Position numbers and translations under genes: made by a program. From Polyangiaceae bacterium (GTDB taxonomy: Bacteria; Myxococcota_A; Polyangia; Polyangiales; Polyangiaceae), in assembly GCA_013361525.1 (NCBI GenBank), contig JABFXY010000059.1, forward strand, positions 19,073-83,072: 64,000 bases of DNA, written 5' to 3'. Each line of letters opens with the position of its first letter. The first letter of the stretch is position 1. The notes beneath the pieces are model-generated. The model did not search any database, was not told the DNA's origin, and saw only the letters and a program-made list of their open reading frames with translations. Below are positions 45,535-53,982 of the stretch, in pieces.

Positions 45535-46377
45535 ATGGCTCATTTTGTTGCGGTGGACGTGCAGACGGCAAATGCCCAGTCCGCATCCATCTGTCAGGTC
45601 GCAACGGCGACGTTTGACGGCGCGACCGTTACCGATTCGTGGAGCTCCCTCGTGGACCCCGGCCCCACGCAGGAGTTCTCACCTCTTAACGTTCGCCTCA
45701 ACGGCATTACCGCCGAAGCGGTGCAAGGAAAGCCCTCGCTCGTGGAGGTGCTGCCAAGGCTCCGGACCACGCTGCAGGGCACGGTCGCTGCAGTATTCTC
45801 GCCATTTACTCGCGGATCCATCGAGCGCGCCTGCGCGGCAATAGCTGCGCCAGCCGTTGGTGCACGCTGGATCGACGTGTTGCGCGTTGTTCGGCGTATC
45901 AGTCCGCCCGTCTCCGTTGGCTTCGCCTTGCCGGACGTCGCCGGTGGACTTCGTGTGACCGTTCCACTGATAGGTGACGGTGAAGCACGTGCCGAGGCGA
46001 TCGGGCGAGTCTTCATCGCCTCCTGCGCTTGGGCGGGTATTGCCGTCGACGCTCTGCTCTCGGACGTGGATGAGGCCTTTGCGACGGAGCACGCGGGTCG
46101 AGACCAGACGCTCGCAGGCGAGACCATCGCGTTTACGGGTTCGCTGGTGATGGTGCGCGCCGACGCCGAGCGAATCGCGGCCGCCGCGGGATGCGAGATC
46201 GGTGTCGGAGTCACCAAGCAAACGACAATCTTGGTCGTGGGCGATCAGGACGCGCGGATCGTTGGTCCGTCTGGCAAGAGCTCGAAGCACAAGAAGGCTG
46301 AAAAGCTCATCGACGCAGGGCAGCCGATTCGGATCATCGGCGAATCGGACTTCTTTGCTTTGATCCAGTCGAACTAG
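45535..46377 (+). CDS. DEDD exonuclease-like domain (altered active site) fused to a BRCT domain
   Basis: The 280-residue protein begins like the DNA polymerase III epsilon-type exonucleases with BRCT tails: AHFVAVDVQTANAQSASICQ, then LNVRLNGITAEAVQGKPS. The DxE motif reads Asp8-Val-Gln10. The HNAxFD motif is replaced by FSPFTRGSIE (88-97). The HxAxxDA motif is also not kept (GDGEARAEAIG, ~148). Only the first Asp of the DEDD set is thus evident, so catalysis is doubtful. Residues ~195-280 are a BRCT domain (GETIAFTGSLV, VGVTKQTTILVVGDQD, SSKHKKAEKLIDAG). BRCT domains bind phospho-proteins or DNA ends. Confidence 0.82.
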   Translation: MAHFVAVDVQTANAQSASICQVATATFDGATVTDSWSSLVDPGPTQEFSPLNVRLNGITAEAVQGKPSLVEVLPRLRTTLQGTVAAVFSPFTRGSIERACAAIAAPAVGARWIDVLRVVRRISPPVSVGFALPDVAGGLRVTVPLIGDGEARAEAIGRVFIASCAWAGIAVDALLSDVDEAFATEHAGRDQTLAGETIAFTGSLVMVRADAERIAAAAGCEIGVGVTKQTTILVVGDQDARIVGPSGKSSKHKKAEKLIDAGQPIRIIGESDFFALIQSN

Positions 46378-46486
46378 CGTCGAGACCCACCGGTCTTGGC
46401 CTGGATTCAGTTGCGGTCGGAAGAGGCTCGAAGCTCGCAACTCGATAGCTCCCCTGATAGGTTGAGGGCGGTCTGGGGACGAAGGG

Positions 46487-47131
46487 GTGGAACGGAGTAC
46501 CGTCTTGCTGGAACGCGCACATTGGGTTCTCTTGGTCGAAGACGAGCCGCTCGTTGCTCGCTCGCTCATGCGTCGGCTTGCGGCTCATTGCTCGGTCGAG
46601 GTCGTCTCGACCGTATACGACGCGGAGAGGGCCGTTCGGAAGCGGCATTGGGCCGGCTTCCTGATCGACCTGCGTCTTCCCGATGGCTCTGGAACCAGCC
46701 TGTTACCGGCGATCCGCGCTCGCCAGGCCCACGAGCCGATCGTCTTGATGACCGGTGGCGACCTCACCGAGGCGAGTCGCGAGGCGTTGCTCGCGCGGGC
46801 TATGATTGTGGCGAAACCGCTACCAGCTAACTGGTTCTCCATGTTTGGCGAATGGATCGCGCCGCCGCCTCCGCCCGCGACAATCATGCGCGAACGGTTC
46901 GCGGCGCTGGGACTCTCGAAGCGAGAGCGGGAGGTCTTCAGCCAGCTTGCAACCGGCGCGACGGCCGAGATGACAGCGCTTCGCCTCGGGCTCAGCGCCG
47001 CAACCGTGAGATCGCATTGTCATCACGTCTACACGAGGCTCGGAGCGGGTAGTCTGACCGAGGTGCTCGCACTCGCGAATGGGATCGTGAGCGCAGAGCG
47101 ACAACGAATTGCGGAGCCTGAGATCGGCTAA
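46487..47131 (+). CDS. Response regulator with LuxR/NarL-type HTH
   Basis: The 214-residue protein (GTG start 46487) has a receiver domain with VEDE (18-20), the phosphorylated Asp61 in LIDLRLPDG, Thr89 and Lys110 (VAKPL). A linker rich in Pro follows (APPPPP). Residues ~141-205 are a LuxR-type HTH: LSKREREVFSQLATG and LGLSAATVRSHCHHVY. No partner histidine kinase is adjacent, so it is an orphan regulator. The GTG overlaps a GAAGGGG ribosome binding site, so the true start might be slightly downstream. Confidence 0.85.
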   Translation: MERSTVLLERAHWVLLVEDEPLVARSLMRRLAAHCSVEVVSTVYDAERAVRKRHWAGFLIDLRLPDGSGTSLLPAIRARQAHEPIVLMTGGDLTEASREALLARAMIVAKPLPANWFSMFGEWIAPPPPPATIMRERFAALGLSKREREVFSQLATGATAEMTALRLGLSAATVRSHCHHVYTRLGAGSLTEVLALANGIVSAERQRIAEPEIG

Positions 47132-47180
47132 GCAATTTTGCGGATAGCCGGGCGCAGGACGTTCAGGGCAACCTGAATCG

Positions 47181-48200
47181 ATGCGCGTTCAGCGTGTCCG
47201 CGGCAGTTCGCTCGAGCCGGGGGCTCGGGCAGCATTGATGGTGGTGCTGCCTGCTTGCCTGGCGACGGGGGTAGCGCTCGCCCAAGGGGCGGCACCCAAC
47301 TCGAAGAGCCCGTCACCGGGCCCTGGGTCGCCCAGCGCTAGCGTATCAAGCCCCGATCCCGCACCGGCGGGGTCCCCTCGAACGAGCAGTCCCGCACAGA
47401 TGCGGTCGACGCTACCGAGACCGGTGTCGGACGGCGCTCAATCGGGATCGCCGGCGATAGGTACGCCAACCGCGTCGGAAGGCGACGAGGCAATCTCGGC
47501 GAGCCCTCAGCGCGCGACGAAGAATGCAACGCCCAACCTTTCACGCTCGGCCCGAAAGGGCGAAACCACCCGCTACCCCGATGTGTTGGGTGTCCTCGGG
47601 AGCAGCGGGCTGAAATGCAGTGCGACCCTCATTGCGTCAAGATGGGCTATCACGGCGAAGCACTGCCTGCCGGCTGGGTCCATATTCATGGGCAACGACG
47701 CGGGGTCCGCCAAGGCGATAGCCATTGAGCGAACGCTCTCGCACCCGAGCCCCGATGTGGACGTTGCGCTGCTCAGGTTGAAGACCGCGCCACCTACGAC
47801 AGCGCGAAAGGTTCGGACAGAAAAGAGCAGCGACGGGTCCGCCTTTGTTCGAATCATCGGGTTCGGAGCGACGAACGCAGCAGCGACGACCGGTGTGGGC
47901 ATCAAGAGGTTCTTCGACGTTCCCCGCAGCAGCTCGAAATGCGACGCCGCGCGCGCGAAGCGACTGGGGTGTAAGGCAGCACACGAGTTGGTGCTGCTTT
48001 CCAGCACAGGGCTCGACACGTGCCGTGGCGATAGTGGCGGCGCGGTCTTGGAAGAGTCCAATGGCGAGGAGTACCTGGTCGCCGTCACCTCCCGCGGCGT
48101 TCCGCTACCCGGCCGACTCTGCGGATACGGTGGCATTTATACGCGCATCGACACGATCTGGCCGTGGGTTGAGGAGAACCTGAGGGAGGGCACGAGGTGA
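47181..48200 (+). CDS. Secreted trypsin-like (S1) serine protease
   Basis: The 339-residue protein has an N-terminal hydrophobic signal (ALMVVLPACLATGVALA) and then a Ser/Pro-rich, probably disordered region to residue ~130. The trypsin domain follows: CSATLIASRWAITAKHCL with His161, PDVDVALLRL with Asp194 and TCRGDSGGAVL with Ser285. The domain is complete. Its stop overlaps the start of the next gene (ATGA), suggesting that both are made together and perhaps that the next protein is a partner or substrate. Confidence 0.87.
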   Translation: MRVQRVRGSSLEPGARAALMVVLPACLATGVALAQGAAPNSKSPSPGPGSPSASVSSPDPAPAGSPRTSSPAQMRSTLPRPVSDGAQSGSPAIGTPTASEGDEAISASPQRATKNATPNLSRSARKGETTRYPDVLGVLGSSGLKCSATLIASRWAITAKHCLPAGSIFMGNDAGSAKAIAIERTLSHPSPDVDVALLRLKTAPPTTARKVRTEKSSDGSAFVRIIGFGATNAAATTGVGIKRFFDVPRSSSKCDAARAKRLGCKAAHELVLLSSTGLDTCRGDSGGAVLEESNGEEYLVAVTSRGVPLPGRLCGYGGIYTRIDTIWPWVEENLREGTR

Positions 48201-50986
48201 AACGCACTTTCATTCAGGTGCTGTGGGCTTGGCTGATCGCCGTTGTTGTTGCCATTTCAGCGCGTCCCGCAGGGGCAGCAGACCCCGAAAAGAAAGCCCA
48301 AGGAGCCCCGAAGAAAGGCCCGTCCGGCGGCCCACAGGGCGCAGATCCCCAGAAGAAGGCGCCCGACACCACGAAGAAAGCCCCGCTCGACGAAGAACTG
48401 GGAGCGGAGCGATCGAAGCCTCAAAAGGACGAGGAACCGACGCTCTCGACGACGACGACGACGGAAATCACTTGGAAGGGCAAGCCGGGGAATCTTCAAC
48501 CGAAGCAGACGCTATTGAGTTTCTCGCTGGAGGCGCCGCCAGCAACCCGCGTGCGGTGCGCGGTGCATAACCCGAGCACACGGCAACAAATTCTCCTCGA
48601 ATGGGACCCAGCCGATCTGACTGGCCTATCGAAGCGCGTTGCTCTCGCAGGAGACCCCAGCTCTTGGGAGCTTGCGTGCGCCGCGGACTCCGTTTCGTTG
48701 AGCGCCGGCGACGGGGCGTATTTCCTACGATACGACACTAGTGTGCGCTGCTCAAAGATTCCGCAGGACGTGCTGGATGCGGAGATCTCAGCCGCCGATT
48801 GTAAAAAAACGCGCGGCACACCGCCGGCCCCCCGCGATGCGCCAGCCAGTCGCAATGCGCCGGCGGGCCCCGAGCGCTGGGCCGCTCCCGAGCCGGCGCC
48901 GAGTTCCACCCCGGCGCCGAGTTCCACTCCGGCGCCGAGTTCGACTCCGGCGCCGGGTTCCACTCCGGTGCCGGGTTCGACTCCGGCGCCGGGTTCCACT
49001 CCGGTGCCGATTCCCGATTCTCCGCCGCGCACTTCGCCAGACGCTGGGAGCGCAAAGTGCACTGATACGGTATATGACCTTTGCACTCTTACGCCGATTG
49101 AGGTGACGTCGGGAAGTTGGAAGACGCTTGGCGCGAATGGCGAGACTGGGCCAGCGGCTATTAAGATATTTGTCGCGAAGCACCTGCCGCCCGCGAAGGA
49201 GATTGAATTCGAGCTCGTGCCGGTCCCACCACCCATCGCGCCCGGAGCGCGCAGCCTTGACCCCGTATCGGGTGTTGCTACGGAGCTGCTCAAAACACTC
49301 GCGGAGGTCGCGGTCGAGCGGGCCGAGGAGGGCACGTTCGAGCTCGTCCGCAAAGGGCTGGTTACCGCGGTTTGTCAGCATCTGGTTTACGATTCGACCA
49401 ATCATCTACCTAGCCCGCTTGGCGCGACCAGCACGCCGCTGCTTCCTCGAACGTGCTCGGCGTTGAAATCGCTCCGCCTTGAGGATCTTTCGGCCGCTGC
49501 GAAGAACCTCGGGAAGCCTCTCACGGCCGACTTGGCAGCGCTCGGCAAGGAAGAGCTGGACCGCGTGCTCAAGAAGGCGGTCGTCCGAGCATTCGGTCTC
49601 GACGAGAAACTCGACGAGGTGCTCGTGAGCGACATGACCCAGTGGCTGGGTGACCTTCTTACCGAGTCGACCGTGCTCACGCTCGAGCTCATCGAGCACG
49701 ACCAACCACCCGATCGCCTCGGGCTGCTTGTCCTGCAGCGGCTCGCGGAGGCGCCGTTCCAAGGGCTCTGCAAAGATGGCAGCGGCACGGAAAAGAACGG
49801 ACCGTACTCGTACCGATGCAAGTGGGCAGTAGGCCTGGAGCTTGCCCTTCGGATGTTGAGCGTATGCGCAGCGCAAGAGGGCGGATGCAAGCCCAAGGAC
49901 ATCGCTGACATGTTCTTGAAGCCGGAGACGTTCCTCCAAACGGACGGGCTTAGCAAAGCATTGACGCACCAGATCGGGAGGGTTCGCAAGGATTGGCCCG
50001 AGCTTCAGTCGCTCGTGATGACGGGGCTCGAGGTAATCCAGCCACGACAGGACGCAACTGCCGCGTCGACCGCAGCCACGGTCGTTGAGCTTGCCTCGGC
50101 GTTTATCGAGAAGCGTGCCTGTGCCAGGGATGTGCTGTATCTCGAACTCGCCGCAACCCAGGGAGAGACTGAAGATGCGCTCGCCGAGCGGCAGGCGAAG
50201 GACCGCTACACTGCCGCGCGCCCGTGCGAGCTCTTGCGGTCAAGCCGCAAGCTCGTCACCGCCATCCTCCGCGAGGACCCGTCGGCAGCGCTGATTGCGG
50301 GCACACAGCTCTTGCAACTCGCCATCCAACCGGCGCTCGACGCGGAGGTGGATGCTGATATGAAACGCGCGATCAATCTGCTGATGAACGTTTCCGGCAC
50401 GATCACCGCGTACGCGGCAACCTACACGCACGAGACGAACGGCGACCCGGAGAAGGAAAAGCAGCTCCACGAATCAAGGCGCAAGGCGATCGAGGGATTC
50501 ATCGATGCGTATACGGACCGTTCGACCCGCGGCGGGCACTGGGTTACCTCGCTTGGCTCGCTTGTCGGTTTCGGCATGGGATTGCAATCGCCCGTCTCCG
50601 GTAGTCCAGGGGTGGAGAAGATGGTCGTCCCTCAGCTCATGTTGCCGGTCGGCGTCGCGATTCAACGACTACCGGACGATAACGAAGCAGCGCGGCTACG
50701 ATTCACGGGATTTCATGCGCAGGTGTCAATCATCGACCTGGGGCAGTTCGTCGGCACCGACGGTCGCGAAGAGGTCTTCGAGCCCACCTGGGCGAACTTC
50801 GCGACGATCAGCGCCTCCGTCGGGTTCCTGTTCGGCCTCCCGAGCTCAGCGGTTTTCGTCGGAACCGACATCCGGTACTCGCCGGCGCTCAATGCATCCT
50901 CCGACGATGTGACAATGGCCGATGGCGCACTTCGATGGAGCGTCTTTTACGCGAGCTACTACGTGCCGTTCTTCGACTTCAACTGA
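48197..50986 (+). CDS. Large secreted protein with Pro/Thr repeat region, function unknown
   Basis: The 929-residue protein has a signal peptide (FIQVLWAWLIAVVVAISARPAGA) and a Lys/Pro-rich stretch (PKKGPSGGPQGADPQKK). A 6-residue repeat region near residues 233-272 separates the N-terminal beta-rich domain from a long helical part (~375-790). The last ~120 residues are aromatic-rich with alternating polar and hydrophobic residues (GALRWSVFYASYYVPFFDFN), as in an outer-membrane beta-barrel end. That could be a surface protein. The gene overlaps the trypsin-like protease gene, so an envelope complex with the protease is possible but unproven. Confidence 0.75.
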   Translation: MKRTFIQVLWAWLIAVVVAISARPAGAADPEKKAQGAPKKGPSGGPQGADPQKKAPDTTKKAPLDEELGAERSKPQKDEEPTLSTTTTTEITWKGKPGNLQPKQTLLSFSLEAPPATRVRCAVHNPSTRQQILLEWDPADLTGLSKRVALAGDPSSWELACAADSVSLSAGDGAYFLRYDTSVRCSKIPQDVLDAEISAADCKKTRGTPPAPRDAPASRNAPAGPERWAAPEPAPSSTPAPSSTPAPSSTPAPGSTPVPGSTPAPGSTPVPIPDSPPRTSPDAGSAKCTDTVYDLCTLTPIEVTSGSWKTLGANGETGPAAIKIFVAKHLPPAKEIEFELVPVPPPIAPGARSLDPVSGVATELLKTLAEVAVERAEEGTFELVRKGLVTAVCQHLVYDSTNHLPSPLGATSTPLLPRTCSALKSLRLEDLSAAAKNLGKPLTADLAALGKEELDRVLKKAVVRAFGLDEKLDEVLVSDMTQWLGDLLTESTVLTLELIEHDQPPDRLGLLVLQRLAEAPFQGLCKDGSGTEKNGPYSYRCKWAVGLELALRMLSVCAAQEGGCKPKDIADMFLKPETFLQTDGLSKALTHQIGRVRKDWPELQSLVMTGLEVIQPRQDATAASTAATVVELASAFIEKRACARDVLYLELAATQGETEDALAERQAKDRYTAARPCELLRSSRKLVTAILREDPSAALIAGTQLLQLAIQPALDAEVDADMKRAINLLMNVSGTITAYAATYTHETNGDPEKEKQLHESRRKAIEGFIDAYTDRSTRGGHWVTSLGSLVGFGMGLQSPVSGSPGVEKMVVPQLMLPVGVAIQRLPDDNEAARLRFTGFHAQVSIIDLGQFVGTDGREEVFEPTWANFATISASVGFLFGLPSSAVFVGTDIRYSPALNASSDDVTMADGALRWSVFYASYYVPFFDFN
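48893..49012 (+). repeat. 18-bp in-frame coding tandem repeat
   Basis: About seven copies of an 18-bp unit (CCGGCGCCGAGTTCCACC and variants) encode PAPSST/PAPGST/PVPGST hexads. The array is within the coding frame of the large secreted protein. The third base varies between copies while the residues stay similar, so this appears to be a linker under protein-level selection. It could vary in copy number. Confidence 0.85.
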
Positions 50987-51210
50987 TGTGAAGCGTTGCG
51001 TGCGATTTCGCTTCGACCCGCCGTCCGGGGGCGTCGAGACCGTCGACGGGCGCTGGCGGGGACGAGCGGCAAGAAGGCACACGCGCTTCACGCTATCTTG
51101 CGAGCGCGCGGCAATGATCAAGATGCCGTCACGAGGTCGGGTAGGTGCGCCGCTAGGGCGTGCGTAATGGCTCCCATAGACTTCGACAACGAGAACTGGG
51201 ACACCGCACT

Positions 51211-51909
51211 ATGCGAACACGCGGATCTCTAATTGTAGTTTGGACCATTCTTTCGGCCACGGCATGCATTAAGCCTGTTCCGAGGCCAACCATCGATATC
51301 GCAAGCGTTCTCAGCGGTCCGGTCAGTGTCCCCGAAATGCGCTTCGAGGCTCCCCGAGTGGACGATGAGCGCGATACACGAAGCTTACTAAAGACGACCG
51401 ACGAGCTTTTGAGTTCGCACGCTTTTCGCAACAATGTCAGCAAGCTCAACGGAGCCTTTCCGTCTCTCTGGCTCTCACCGGTCGGGGCGACCGTTACGCC
51501 AGACGAAGCTCTCGCTGCGTTTCTCGGAACGGATGGCCGGTACGGAATGGTGGCGACCACGCTCGTATGGGGCGCCGAACGGACGACAGGCGACGCGCCC
51601 GGGCATTCGGGCGAAGCTCAAATTGAACTGGGCCGGGACGTGCTCAGTCTATGGCGCTCGGACGAGCGGGTGGCGAAATCGTGTGCGGTCAACTCCCTCG
51701 TCCACGAGATGACGCATACGGTGACCAGTGACAAATCCAGATACACTCAACTCTTTCGCGATCGCGGCCGTTCCACTCATGACGTACCGCTCGTGTCCTA
51801 TGTATTGGGTGCCGCCGCTCAGTGTACCTACCTTCAGGCGCCGGATATTGTGGAATGCGTCCGCAAATGGGGTACGAACATCTTTAAGTCGGGGGACTGT
51901 CGGAAGTAG
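51211..51909 (+). CDS. Lipoprotein with HExxH zinc-peptidase-like motif
   Basis: The 232-residue protein is given from ATG 51211, because MRTRGSLIVVWTILSATAC is a proper lipoprotein signal (Cys19) and the longer frame to 51160 would hide it. HEMTH at residues 165-169 is the zinc-binding HExxH of metallopeptidases. A third ligand is not obvious. Cys residues in the C-terminal part (CTYL, VECV, GDCRK) may pair. A peptidase is plausible but not certain, because HExxH is short. It follows the large secreted protein by ~225 bp. Confidence 0.65.
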   Translation: MRTRGSLIVVWTILSATACIKPVPRPTIDIASVLSGPVSVPEMRFEAPRVDDERDTRSLLKTTDELLSSHAFRNNVSKLNGAFPSLWLSPVGATVTPDEALAAFLGTDGRYGMVATTLVWGAERTTGDAPGHSGEAQIELGRDVLSLWRSDERVAKSCAVNSLVHEMTHTVTSDKSRYTQLFRDRGRSTHDVPLVSYVLGAAAQCTYLQAPDIVECVRKWGTNIFKSGDCRK

Positions 51910-51935
51910 CTGGCGGAACCTTGGCGTTGTTTGAA

Positions 51936-51948
51936 CCTCCCGCGGAGG
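51936..51948. terminator. Small hairpin after the HExxH lipoprotein gene
   Basis: CCTCC-CGC-GGAGG lies 26 bp past the stop codon, inside a larger imperfect inverted repeat that begins TTGAA (51931) and ends TTCAA (51962). No T-run follows, so termination is only a possibility. Confidence 0.25.
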
Positions 51949-51988
51949 GAAGGTGGCTTCAAGGAAGGGGGTACACCCGGTGACCACG

Positions 51989-52150
51989 ATGGCGACGTAC
52001 CGCGACGCGCTCGCGGCCGGGTAGGACCAGATCGACGCCGTGCCGGACGATGACCTCGTCGGCCTGAACGTCGACGTTCCCGAGATCGCGGCCAAAGCGA
52101 TGACCCTCGCCCGCACGCCAAAACTCACCGCTGCCACGCCCCTTGAATAA
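51989..52150 (+). pseudogene. Short gene relic interrupted by an in-frame TAG
   Basis: A frame from ATG 51989 to TAA 52150 has strongly coding-like codon use (third base almost always G or C) but a TAG at 52022-52024 after 11 codons. The remainder reads DQIDAVPDDDLVGLNVDVPE and IAAKAMTLARTPKL. I do not recognise the family. It is probably the end of a truncated and mutated gene. Confidence 0.4.
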
Positions 52151-52318
52151 TAGTACCGTCCCCGAAGTACACTTATATTGGCGGAACGTTTGTCCGTGAG
52201 CACGACCAGTTCGTGGCCGCGTTGGTGATGGCCGACGTTGTGGGGACCCAAGTGACGCGACTGGCTTTTCCGGATACCATCGGTCCAAGGATCGATCCGA
52301 CCCACGAGGCATCCACAG

Positions 52319-53206
52319 TCACGGCGCACCTGTGCACGTCGTCGGGCACAAAGGACGGCTGCAGCGATCGTAACCCTCGGCGCCACAAACCAGTATTGTC
52401 GTGTTGACGAATGGTTGACGATAACGAAGGAAGCTAGCTGGTGGCCATTCCGGATCGGAGGAGTTTACCAGGATCTCTCGCCGACTTTCGTTCGTGGTGA
52501 TGTACTCGATCTCGGCCGCACATCCAACGGCAGCCGTCGCCGAAAAGTGGGCGAGGACTTCGTGGGTGGCGACCATCGTTTCGCCGGGCAAATAGATCCC
52601 AACACCGTTCGGCTGGTACGGGCTTCCGCTTAGAGACTGTGGGTGGTTTCCATGAAAAGTTCCGCCGAGCGGGTACGTTACGAGCCGTCCGAGGGGGTGC
52701 CAGTCAAGACCGCCAGGCTCGTCACCAGAGACCGGTGTGTTAACCCATATAGCCAGTGCGTCGGCGTGCTCGGGTTGGTCTGATGTGTTGTCGATCGGCT
52801 TCCAATGCGTCGACATGTCTGCATACGAGCATTGAAACCTGGTCGTAAGGACGACCATGGTCTCACTACCAGAGTTGGTGCGGTGGATCTCCGCCATTAC
52901 ATTGTGCCAACCGGCGCCCTGCCCGGCCAGCGGCGTCACTTTGAGATCCATCTTGAGGTCCTTACTCTTCTCTGCGGCCTCCGCTCTAGCTTGCTGAGCC
53001 TCGATCTTCGCTCTCGTCGTTTCGGCTTGAAACTTCTCCGTTCCCGCGAGAAACGTACAGGCGCTGAAGCCAGCAGCGAGTGCGCCGGCCACGAACGCGA
53101 TGCCTTTCGTCAGCTTCTCGAAGTCCAGCCGTGGCCGATGTTGGGCCTGGTCTGCGGGCTCCTTCGCGACGGTGACATTGACGAGGAGAGGATCGTTCGT
53201 GCTCAT
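52319..53206 (-). CDS. Membrane-anchored hypothetical protein
   Basis: The 295-residue protein starts at ATG 53206. One TM segment is seen at about residues 34-52 (GIAFVAGALAAGFSACTFL), then a short coiled-coil-like stretch (RAKIEAQQARAEAAEKSKDL), and a soluble beta-rich domain with several aromatics and Cys (QCSYADMSTHW, GCAAEIEYI). It has no known motif. Neighbouring non-coding and relic sequence surrounds it, so it stands alone. Confidence 0.65.
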   Translation of the reverse strand: MSTNDPLLVNVTVAKEPADQAQHRPRLDFEKLTKGIAFVAGALAAGFSACTFLAGTEKFQAETTRAKIEAQQARAEAAEKSKDLKMDLKVTPLAGQGAGWHNVMAEIHRTNSGSETMVVLTTRFQCSYADMSTHWKPIDNTSDQPEHADALAIWVNTPVSGDEPGGLDWHPLGRLVTYPLGGTFHGNHPQSLSGSPYQPNGVGIYLPGETMVATHEVLAHFSATAAVGCAAEIEYITTNESRREILVNSSDPEWPPASFLRYRQPFVNTTILVCGAEGYDRCSRPLCPTTCTGAP

Positions 53207-53982
53207 CGGTATCTGATGTCAAGATGGGGTTATGGGCGCTTGAAGCCCGGCGCTTCGATGGTCGCGGGTACTCGCATTTGTTGAACGCCTTAATGAGAAA
53301 TGCGGGTTTAGGTCGGTGCCGTGCGTCTGTTTCGTAGACGTAGCAGCGCCGCGTGCGCGATTTTCGCGGTCACCGTCGTAGAGGTGAAATGAAGAATGGA
53401 TCTCCCAGTACATACGAGACGAGCACGAGGTGGGTGGCACGTCAACGGCAAAGCTGCGTCGTCTCTGGTTCGTCGCCGTGCACTACGGTTGCAGCCGGCC
53501 CGCGCGGCGCGCACGTGTTTAGCCGTCGGTCGGTCCGCGTGGTGCGAAAGCAGACGGTTCCGTCCGTGTCTCGGCGCACCGGCTCGTTGCCGACTGCACC
53601 GCATATCTGTCCTCTGGCTGTCCCATCGCTCCCTCACCTGCATTTCTGCTCGAACCACAAATCGGTCCGACGATAGAGCCACATACGTTGCGCCAACATG
53701 GAGCCCGAATGGAAGGAAGATCGTTGCTGATGCTGAGTAATGTTGAGTAATGAGTTCGCTGAGTCTGACGCGCGCGTCATGCTCGGATTCACTGCGACAG
53801 AACCGATCGGCCCCAAACGCGGCCGCAAACCGGGAGAGAAGTCTTGGGGAGCGTCCTCCGTTGCGATGTAGCGATCGAGGGGAACCTCGGACGCGGCGTG
53901 ATCGCCAGGTCGAGTTTGCTGCGGTGGCAGACACCGGCTCTTGGGGCGCGTTGCAGCGGTCGATCTGGGTCGGCCGCCAGCT
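53207..53982. other. Long intergenic stretch without a supported gene
   Basis: 776 bp lie between two minus-strand genes. Open frames occur on both strands but they are Arg- and Ser-rich, overlap each other and show no domain, so I treat them as chance. A short repeat TGATGCTGAGTAATGTTGAGTAATGA lies near 53727-53752, shown as two GTTGAGTAATG-like units. No RNA gene was recognised. Confidence 0.5.

Noticed and set aside
45535..46377. Functional DNA polymerase III epsilon exonuclease
   Set aside because: Key acidic residues are substituted, so only the fold relationship is claimed.
53308..53934. 208-codon minus-strand frame in the intergenic stretch
   Set aside because: Arg/Ser-rich, without a domain, and overlapped by equally long frames on the other strand.
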